DNA of 64,000 nt from Melampsora larici-populina 98AG31 (lineage: Eukaryota; Basidiomycota; Pucciniomycetes; Pucciniales; Melampsoraceae), in NCBI RefSeq assembly GCF_000204055.1, contig NW_006768814.1, positions 1 through 64,000 of the forward strand. The letters run 5' to 3'. Made by a program: the position numbers and the translations under genes. Below are positions 55,880 to 64,000 of the stretch, one piece after another. The notes under the pieces were generated by a model that saw only the letters and a program-made list of their open reading frames with translations, ran no database searches and was not told where the DNA came from. How positions within the stretch are numbered: position 1 is the stretch's first letter; every line of letters starts with the position of its first letter.

Positions 55880-58114
55880 CGCGTCTATCAACGCAACAGA
55901 TACGTGGGTCAGCGAGTTGATCTGACAATATCGAGGAAGGAAGAAGACATATCCATACACCCACCAGACTAAAATCACACAATAGCAAAAAGCACAGAGA
56001 GTTCGAGAGGTTTTCGATAAAGCCGAGATTTACCGCTTCAGCAACTAACGATGAAAGGTGATTAGTCAGGTCAACAGCTCAATGATCGATGATGGAAGAA
56101 AGACAGCTGACCTCTTCTTAGATATATTGATCGTTGAGAGCTAGTTAGCTTGACTGGCTGGGGTACAGCGTAGATGATGTCGAGAGTGAACTTTAGCAAT
56201 ATGGTTTGTCTGTAGAAGTGCCAGAAAGGAATCAAGCACGACCCTGAGATACCCCAGCAGAGGTTACTGACAAAAAAGGTTGCTTAGAAACCAAATTTTG
56301 GCGCCATGTTTAATCAAAAGGGTCAGATTTTGACAAATATTCGGAGGTAAAGTGGACCAAAAAGGTCGGAATTGGGGGCACTAGGAGGACCCCTCAGGTG
56401 GTGACCAAGTTCTGTCACCGTGATAGAAAACCGTGAGCAAGATGCTGTTCTCATCTGCTTCTCATCTGCTTCTTGTTGTCCTTTGGAGTTGTCTTGTGAC
56501 ACTGGTCTCTGATCCCCCCCTCGAAACACAGAAAAGCTAATAGACTCAGCGGGGTGAATTTACAGCCAAAGTCAGACCTTCCACATCCTAGCTGAGCTCT
56601 GATGGCATTCACAATTGGTTATGAAAGTAAACTTCAAATCCTTCATAATAAAACCACCAAAAGTAGATAAGAGGAAAGATGTCGATTTGAACATGATCAG
56701 AATGACAAGTCAATCAAACATGGTTCAAGAGAAGATCAATGTCGACCATTGTTCCAAAAGAAGACCAATTGACCATTTGAAAATGGCAAGTAATATTTTT
56801 GACAAAGAAAACTAATCAAGCAGAATTTACAAGTTGGCATTTGAAGAAGAGCTCTGATCTCATTGGACTTTCCTATACTGAGGCCGCAGATCAGGTGTAT
56901 CAGACCAAGAAACCAAGTTCATAAAAAGAATTTGAGCTTAATCTTATGAGGAAGATATAACAAGGTGACTTGCAGCCCAGGTAGCTCACACTCACTGCGC
57001 TTGTTCGTGCTGTTGGCAACCAGAATATGGTTCATGCTTGAAGTAATACACTGGTCTTACAAAGGAGTACTGCACATAGGGCCTTCCGGATATCTTCACA
57101 AAATGTTACTGACAAAAAGATCAAAATCCTATCAACTTAACAAACTCACTCTGGCGGCGTCCCTCGGAGCCTGTGGAGCAAACACAGGTATATGATTGCT
57201 GAGCACTTGAAATTCCATATCATCAGCTAAATTCCACAAGTCTATTCAGTATCTTGACAATGAAATCAACAACCATCACTTCGAGACAAACTTTGGGTTA
57301 GTTTATAAACTGCCGGTGTGTTAAATGGAATTATTTATAAAGATGTCTAAAGACCTTGAGAAAGCCATAGATAACCTCAAAGTGGATTCTACTTACCATT
57401 AATTCAGTTGTTGATTTGTCTCCCTCTTTTGATAAGGAACTCAATGACTATAACTCCCAGCCCAGAAGGCCCACATCTTATACATAGTATTGTGCTCAAT
57501 TGGTTTTCTTAGACCAATCTTCTGCCATAAAAACTTGTGCTTGGAAAAAAGTATAGCTGTTACTTCATAGAGTTTTGGGATCAAAATTTATGGTGGTGGA
57601 TGGTTTTTGATGTCTTATTGCAATACAAGAATTGACTTGAGAATAGGATCTGGAAATTGAATAGAGATAAACAATATAAATCAGAGATGGTGCTATGAAT
57701 GAAAGTATAGCAAAGCTATTAAGAGGAAAGTGGTAAGTCTGGTACCAGTAAGAGGTTGTATAACAATATGATCTCTTGAATCACTTTTTGCTATTTTTGA
57801 ATAACCTCAAAGGAGTTGGATTTAAAATTCTCTTAAATTAAGCAACAAAATAACCAAATAATAAAATCTTGAATAAGTAAACTGACCAATAGCACAAGTA
57901 AATTTGATTTTGCATCACTTTGAACTATTTTTGAATAAAATCGGTGACATCTAATTCAACAGTCTCTCAAGTAAAGTAAAGGATGGTTGAAACAATAAAA
58001 TCATAAACTCTATTGAAAAAGAAAACCGAACAATTATACAAGTAGATTTGATCTTACATCTTCTTGTTTTACACAAACATCTAAAAAAATCCCAAGCTTC
58101 ATATATGAATTTAC
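55880..58114. other. Intergenic DNA, no gene seen
   Basis: 55880-56250 should hold the 5' leader and promoter of the DUF6604 gene; the GT/AG signals there may mark a leader intron. From 56250 to 58114 there are only short unsupported frames in AT-rich DNA. The part next to 58115 is the 3' flank of the F-box gene. Confidence 0.5.
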
Positions 58115-59572
58115 TCAGTACATTGGACCATTGAGCTTGTGATCCCAATCCTGTCCATGAAGATAAAAAACAAATGAAATCAGCATTGTGGTGCAACAAT
58201 GTACCTCAAATGTATCAACCAGACTTCAACATACCAAGATTTCATCATAAGTTAGATCAGGCATAAAGTGACACTGAATCCCATGAGACTTAAAGGCTTG
58301 TACCAACTGTCTACCATGCCTAGGGACGGTAGTCATATGCTGGAGACCAGTAGTAAAGATGATATGCTCAAAATTAGGAGGTTTTTCAAGAGTACTTTTA
58401 CCAACGCTACGCAACATGTTTGCCCAATTCTTTTGTGCTGAACCATAGACTGTGACCAGAGTTCGAACGTTCTTGAAGATTGGTAATTGAAGCCATAAAG
58501 GAGTTGGTGTGTCAGGATTTGCCTTCCAATAAAGACTACGGACCACACGGAGCTTGGGAAAGTTCCAATCAAGTATAGGAGCTGGAAGGTCACATGGGGT
58601 CCGATTTGTAAAAAGACCTTCCAAGGTGTCTTTCAATGGTTCATATAAACTTTCCAAGTCTGCTTCGTGACCAGTTGAGTCATATTCAATCACTTTCACG
58701 GTGTTTTTGATATGCTTGCATATGTGAGCAAGTGCATCTGTGCTGGTACCCAATTGAGTAAATAAAAAGTATTTCAAATTTGATAAAGCTTGGGGTTGTA
58801 AAGTTAAGACGTCCAGATGACCAACTCGCAATGCCAAAGCTTCTAGGTTTGGAGTAGCGTTGAGCAGATAGGGTAAGGATTCTAAACCGTCATCAAATTC
58901 GATCGGTTGCCTATGAAGCCATTCAACAGTCAATGTTTTCAAACCTTTGATTTGTTCAATGGCTTTGATCATATCTGGTGGAAATCCCATCGAATAGGAA
59001 TCCCCAAATTTCAACTCCATCAAGTTTCGACCGAGGAATTCGATCAATCGTGTAGCCTGATGGATTGAGATTGTAGGGTAATCGAGAATTTCAGACATGT
59101 CTTCACCGCGTGACGCCTTTGGTTCAAATAAATTTTCAAAAGCAAGTCGCTTGACTGGTGAAAGATTTGGACCGATCATCAAATTCCTCCAATTTTGAAG
59201 TATGGATTCCAACGTGGTTGGGGATCTCACACAGATAGAATGAAGCAAAACAGGTGTAACAGTCTCACACCAATCTTTGCAAACATAGCGTAAATGGAGA
59301 AGTTCTTTGATTGTTGACAAGCTAATGAATTGGGTGGAGATGGTGGATGTCCATTCCGCGTCGTCACTCGGTCCCTCAGTTTGGGCGACCAAGAGTTCTA
59401 TGACGTAAGTTAGCAACTCTTTTGGGAGCGATTGAATGCTTGGTTGAGATGATTGATCGGACATGTTGTATGCGTTCTGTGAAATGGTGAGGGTTTGGGT
59501 TGAAAGAAATGAGGACGGACAAAGTTGTTTGACACGAACTGATGGGGAAAACTGCTGAGGAGCATTCGACAT
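58115..59572 (-). CDS. F-box/leucine-rich-repeat-like protein
   Basis: Predicted substrate-recognition subunit of an SCF ubiquitin ligase. Exons 59572-58235 and 58150-58115 are joined in phase 0 (GTATGT...GACAG) to give 457 codons; without splicing the frame ends soon after 58235. An F-box is visible at about residues 48-115: SLPKELLTYVIELL, then LLHLRYVCKDWCETVTPVLL. The rest is a string of leucine-rich helix-strand units (LKTLTVEWL, LEALALRVGHLDVLTL, LSNLKYFLF, FPKLRVVRSLYW, FKNVRTLVTVYG), and the short last exon encodes DWDHKLNGPMY. This architecture is a large family in rust fungi. A second in-frame ATG at 59464 (MSDQSSQPS) is an equally plausible start, removing 36 unconserved-looking residues. 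Confidence 0.85.
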
Positions 59573-60511
59573 AGCTTTCTATTGCCCCTGCTGCGTCACT
59601 TTTTGAAAATCAACCTCACTTGCCTTGCCATTTTCGGCCGGTGCTGGATTATTCCACATGCGACTCTCTAAGCCATTGAGAGTACAATAGGACTTGCAAG
59701 ACGCACGACTGCTTTTCGCGTGCTTTGCTTTTGCCAAGCTTGTTGTATTTATTGTTCTCTTATGACTCTCATCTTTCCAGAACCATGATCCAGTAGACTT
59801 GTCATCTGATTGTACCTCTGGAATCTTGTGTTCCAGGTATGAGAAATTGACGAAGAACAATAACTCTTGCCCTACATCAGCGCATGCTCGCAAAAACCCA
59901 TGCTGTTAGGTAGTATTCGAGATCATCGATCCATCTCGTCTCAAACCCAAATAGGTGATATGTATGGGCTCTAGAAATTGCATGTGATGTCATCGAGCAG
60001 TTTCATGTCAAAACTGAGTGTTTCACTTGTGAATACGCGTTTGGAATGCTCTAAATCAATCGAACATCATATTTCGTTTTTCCTGTCTCTTTGAGAGTTG
60101 ATGACGAGTATTTCAGATCGGATGCATCCGATGATAGCTGGGCTGATCACTGGGATGAGACATGTAAATGAGATCTGAAGGAATGTTAGAGGATAGGATT
60201 CGATTGATGTGAAGGTAGTTTTAAGATGCTGAGACAAGTGAAGAATAGGGAATGGTGAGGTCACATGGCTAGTTGATCCAATTTAAGATGTGATCGTTTT
60301 GAAAAAGTTGACTGAGTTGGTGTGATGTGATCATCTTTGAGGTTGATGGAAATTAAATTAAATATTAGACTCTTAAGATACATAGATACTTAGCAGCTCA
60401 CACTACAATCGATTCCTTTCAAGTGAGCTTCAGAAATCAACTCAAACCGTTAATCAGCAATCCTCACTTTACTTTAGAAACCACTTTCAATCTACTTCAC
60501 TTTTACTTTGA
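59573..60511. promoter_or_regulatory. Divergent intergenic region of the F-box and kinase genes
   Basis: About 940 bp between divergent start codons. CT-rich and AT-rich DNA precedes the kinase ATG at 60512. A minus frame of 104 codons (59893-59579) ends just before the F-box start; it has no recognised motif and is more likely leader sequence than a gene. Confidence 0.4.
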
Positions 60512-63007
60512 ATGAACAAGAACCATCAATCCGAAATGAATTCTGCTCCCAACAGCAACAATAACTCTAAGAGCACAACACAGCAAGATCCAGAAGAACT
60601 TTATGTTAGACAAGATAGAATCGGGAAAGGTAGCTTTGGTGAAGTCTTCAAAGGTTTTGATAAGCGAACTCGCAAACCAGGTTAACTTTTTTCCACCTTT
60701 CTCTTTAAAACATCAAGTATTTACCGAAGCATACGTTTTCTTTCCTCTTCACGACAGTTGCCATCAAAGTTATCGATCTAGAGAGCGCAGAAGATGAAAT
60801 TGAAGACATTCAACAAGAGATAGCTATCCTCAGTCAATTGGACTCGTGTTTCGTGACCAGGTAAGAAACTCTTTTCTCCAACTTAACATCATCATTGACT
60901 CAAGAATTCACAACCAATTAGGTACCATGGCTCTTATCTCAAGGGTACCAGTCTCTGGATCATCATGGAGTATTGCAGTGGCGGAAGTTGTAGTGATCTG
61001 GTCAGATACCCTTCTGATCATGCACATTCTCTTATCATTTACCTACATTCACTGACACGCGCATACTCGATATTTATCTGGTCGTTATTACTCTTGACCT
61101 CACACCATCACCCGTCAAAATTCATTTTCTTCCGCTGGGAACCTCCAGATGAAACCTGGCGTATTTCGCGAGGAGTATATCGCCATTGTACTCAAGGAAT
61201 TGCTAAAGGGATTAGACTATCTCCACAACGAAGGCAAATTACATCGTGACATCAAGGCTGCCAATGTGCTCTTGAGCTCAACAGGAGAAGTCAAGCTTGC
61301 CGATTTTGGGGTTAGTGGGCAATTGACAGCTACGATGACAAAGAAGAATACATTTGTCGGGACACCTTACTGGGTTTGTTTGAAACTTCTTTCTCTCGTA
61401 ATCACCGAATCTGGCTTCCATCTCTTATGCCATGATCCTTCTTGCTACTAGATGTCTCCTGAGGTCATAAAGCAATCGGGATACGATTTCAAAGCCGATA
61501 TCTGGTCCCTTGGAATCACTGCGATCGAACTTGCAAAAGGAGAACCGCCGTATGCTGACCTACATCCGATGAAGGTGCTGTTTTTGATTCCGAAAAATCC
61601 ACCACCGGTGTTAGAGGGTCCGGAGTATAGCAAGAATTTCAAAGATTTCATTGGCGAGTGTTTGAAGCGAGATCCGAATGCTCGACCGACCGCCAAGGAG
61701 CTACTGAAACATAAATTCATCAAGAATTCCAAAAAGACCAGTTATCTCACCGAGCTTATCGAAAGGTTGGAAAGATGGAAGATTGAAGGAGGCTACAATT
61801 CTAAGACTGCAGGGAATGCTGCTGATCACGACTACAACTACGGAAATGATGATCATTCTGGATCAACCAACGATATGTGGGATTTTGGTACAGTCAAAAA
61901 GGGTACAACAAGGCGAGTGATACCCAATAGTACAGGATCGCCTCGCAAGCCTTCAGCACCAACTTCTAGTCGAGCTCCCATTCCATCCTCCACGAAGCCA
62001 AAAGACAAAGCCAAACAAAAAGCCCCGAACACCACCGATCCGATGACCAAGAAAGTCTCCCCAGGGGTTGTTCCTCGAGACTATGCCGCTGAGCCCAAAT
62101 TTGATACGGTGCGACATACCTCCGTTTCACCACATCCACCTTACACCAGCGAATCGCGTCACTCACGTCCAGATGGCCCCAGTGGCTCGAAGCGATCCCC
62201 GAATCAACACAAGAAGAAAATTTCTCCGGGCTCTGACAGCTCATCTCCCAAGGAGGAGCGAAGGAAATCACAGTCCAGTCAAGCGATGATGGCCAATGGT
62301 GCACATCTACCGCCTTCCAGCTCTATGAATAGAGTACACAGCCATAGTAATACAAACAACCGGAGCTCCAGCGATCGGAAAACCAACAAGGAAAATGTGA
62401 ACAGTCATCAACAACAAAGCTTTGCGGCTCAGATTGGTTCGGGTAAAGGGAGCGTTCGAGCCAAGTCATTTTCGCTCCATCACGAGTCTCTCCATTCTCA
62501 ACCAAGCTCCCGCAACGGTCATGGTCGACAAGGTACGGAGGTCGAGGCTGCCTACAATAGGAAGCCAGGTGTATCATCCAAGGTTGAATCGCGAAGCCAA
62601 AGCACCAAGTCTGGTCAGAAAGACCGCGCAATCGAAGATGTGTCACGAAACCAACCCCCGAAGAGTCGACAATCGGCATCTGTCGAGTTAGAAGAGGAGG
62701 AGGATCAGGAGGAGGTCGGGGATGAAGATGAAGAAAGCTTAGGAGAGATTTTGGACACCGTTGTGATCCCGGTGCTACAGTCTGTTAGTACTCCATTTGT
62801 CTTATCATTTTCTCAAGTGCAAGTTGCTTATGATGATGTTCTCCCTAGATCCGGAGTCGTATCATTGGTAATGCAGCAGCAGTTGAAGCTATTGATCGAT
62901 TTCAGCTTGCGATTGAGAAAGCTGAGAGTGAAGTTCCAGGCCTTTTGAATGTGTTCGTGTCCGAAGTTGTGGACTCAGTCGAACAAGTGGATAATGACGT
63001 CGAGTAA
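60512..63007 (+). CDS. GCK-III family Ste20-like serine/threonine kinase
   Basis: Protein kinase of the germinal-centre-kinase III group (yeast Kic1/Sps1, fission yeast Sid1/Nak1, human STK24/25), which acts in septation, polarity and morphogenesis pathways. Six exons (60512-60680, 60758-60860, 60922-61000, 61149-61373, 61452-62783, 62849-63007) join to 688 codons. The kinase domain spans about residues 31-285: [12 protein letters not shown] (P-loop), VAIKVIDLE (Lys), [20 protein letters not shown] (catalytic loop), DFGVSGQ, GTPYWMSPEVI and [19 protein letters not shown]. The FVGTPYW|MSPE activation segment is split by an intron, as is common in fungal Ste20 kinases. The linker is long, basic and Ser/Pro-rich. 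An acidic patch precedes a C-terminal helical region ([34 protein letters not shown]) that resembles the GCK-III dimerisation tail. Confidence 0.95.
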
Positions 63008-63729
63008 TGGACTTGATGATCACGCTGCTATTCTCCAGTGTTATTTCTCATACGATCTCGGATTGAATCAGTATAACCTTTAAGACTCTATCATTTTAAT
63101 CTTCTCAAGAATGCAAACCCTGCTCTATGCTTCTATCTCTGTGCATTGAAATTGACATATGTTGGTGTAAATGTATCATTTTTTTGTTTTGTGATTTTTT
63201 TGTTATAGATGTAGAGCTCATGATAAGTAAGAATGTATGGTTAAAGTAGTAGTTAAATCATAATGTTTTCTTTTTTTGTAATCCAACCTTATCTGTTCTT
63301 TATCACTATTACTCTTGCAATATCTTTTTGCCTGTATATAAAAACCATCAATTTTTAATATGATCAATCTTTACAAAACAAAACGTCTGTACAACCCTTT
63401 TCTCTTCATCTTCCTGGTCTTTTTCATCAAAAACCTCGGGAGTTGTTTTGTGTACATATGAGAATGTCTTATGATACATACTATTTTTTGCATGAGATCT
63501 GGTGATTGCGTCTGTGAGTAACTGGAGATTATACGTGTCTACTGACCCGTTTTGAGACCTTGCACAGTGGAATTATTGGAAAGTTTTGAATGTCTGGTTC
63601 TAAATTTCCGTTAGATGTTATTTGAAGTGCAACTAATATTGTGATGAGAGAGTCGATACTTACCGTGACCGATTGCCCGACATCAAAGAGGACCAGTCGG
63701 AGTAAGCTGTATATGACGTCATCCTGTAT
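63008..63729. other. Intergenic DNA downstream of the kinase gene
   Basis: T-rich 3' UTR-like DNA after the stop at 63007, then AT-rich spacer up to the tRNA. No credible gene. Confidence 0.55.
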
Positions 63730-63805
63730 GCCTTAGTAGCTCAGTGGTAGAGCGTTTGCCTAGTATGGCAGCAAAAGGTCCAGTGTTCGACTCACTGTTG
63801 AGGCA
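63730..63805 (+). tRNA. tRNA-Thr(AGT)-like gene with enlarged anticodon loop
   Basis: Cloverleaf: acceptor GCCTTAG / TTGAGGC with two G-U pairs and discriminator A; D arm GCTC-AGTGGTA-GAGC; anticodon stem TTTGC / GCAAA; variable loop AGGTC; T arm CAGTG-TTCGACT-CACTG. The A box (TAGCTCAGTGG) and B box (TGTTCGACTC) are good, and a T5 run ends transcription at about 63810. The anticodon loop is 11 nt (CTAGTATGGCA) instead of 7. Reading CT-AGT-A gives Thr with four extra bases after position 37, where eukaryotic tRNA introns lie. It could be a tiny intron or a decayed gene. Confidence 0.8.
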
Positions 63806-64000
63806 TTACTTTTTGCATTTTTGGGTGTTGTCCCTTTGCATTTTGTATACAAGAATATGGCAGTTGTGTATGAAAAGCTCAAGCTTCAAGTTACATTTTC
63901 TTATGAAGTTTGATTCTGTGGTATATACATTACACGTCAGCTTTGGCTCATTTTTGAGGTGTGTCATTTTACTGAGTAATTTTGTGCATCTTTTAAGAAG
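63806..64000. other. tRNA 3' flank, no further feature
   Basis: Contains the oligo-T terminator just after the tRNA (TTACTTTTTGC). Nothing else recognised before the window ends. Confidence 0.5.

Noticed and set aside
59579..59893. 104-codon minus frame just upstream of the F-box gene
   Set aside because: No motif, no good start context, and it ends seven bases before the F-box ATG; more likely leader or promoter sequence.
1..64000. CRISPR arrays, bacterial operons or phage genes
   Set aside because: Introns in every gene, eukaryotic tRNA promoter elements and fungal protein families rule out a prokaryotic source; no spacer-repeat array was found.

Overview
The window is nuclear DNA of a filamentous fungus, most likely a basidiomycete and probably a rust (Pucciniales). 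The evidence is short GT-AG introns of about 35-150 bp in every gene, AT-rich intergenic DNA crowded with transposons, a fungal chitin-synthase activator (Skt5/Chs4), a DUF6604 protein, an F-box/LRR protein, a GCK-III kinase, and C-to-T decay at CpG (mostly TCG) in repeats, a bias reported for Pucciniomycotina. The order-level assignment is inference. Exon boundaries were set by hand from splice motifs and checked by reading-frame arithmetic; there is no transcript evidence.

Layout. 1-3049 (minus): nine-exon hAT transposase, cut by the window edge, with a TACGG/CCGTA-rich flank. 3.5-13 kb: gene-poor, repeat-rich DNA with a PIF/Harbinger relic and a decayed A-B terminal block of a tyrosine-recombinase (YR) retrotransposon. 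13.1-14.2 kb (minus): mitochondrial ribosomal protein uS10m. 15.2-23.4 kb (plus): 17-exon gene for a predicted secreted protein of about 2,350 residues made of Asn/Ser/Thr-rich segments alternating with coiled coils. 24.5-32.7 kb: full-length YR retrotransposon of PAT/Ngaro layout (A1 - coding - B1-A2-B2), with a 523-bp MITE in A1. 35.1-37.8 kb (plus): Skt5/Chs4-like Sel1-repeat protein ending in a CaaX box. 39.2-41.2 kb: truncated Tc1-like copy 1 running into an assembly gap. 41.3-45.6 kb: LTR-like sequence and a foldback element. 45.6-47.9 kb (minus): a second DDE transposase gene with one nonsense codon. 48.1-48.8 kb: palindromic foldback. 48.8-53.1 kb: complete Tc1-like copy 2 (4.3 kb, ~220-bp TIRs, TA target duplication) carrying an extra gene. 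53.3-55.9 kb (minus): DUF6604 protein. 58.1-59.6 kb (minus): F-box protein. 60.5-63.0 kb (plus): GCK-III kinase. 63.7 kb: tRNA-Thr-like gene.

Host genes (uS10m, secreted protein, Skt5, DUF6604 protein, F-box protein, kinase, tRNA) are separated by transposon-filled gaps; no co-regulated cluster is apparent. The most unusual features are the cargo-bearing Tc1-like element, CpG-specific decay between its two copies and in a neighbouring transposase, and a YR retrotransposon whose gag, RT-RNase H and recombinase can be joined in frame by five spliceosomal introns.
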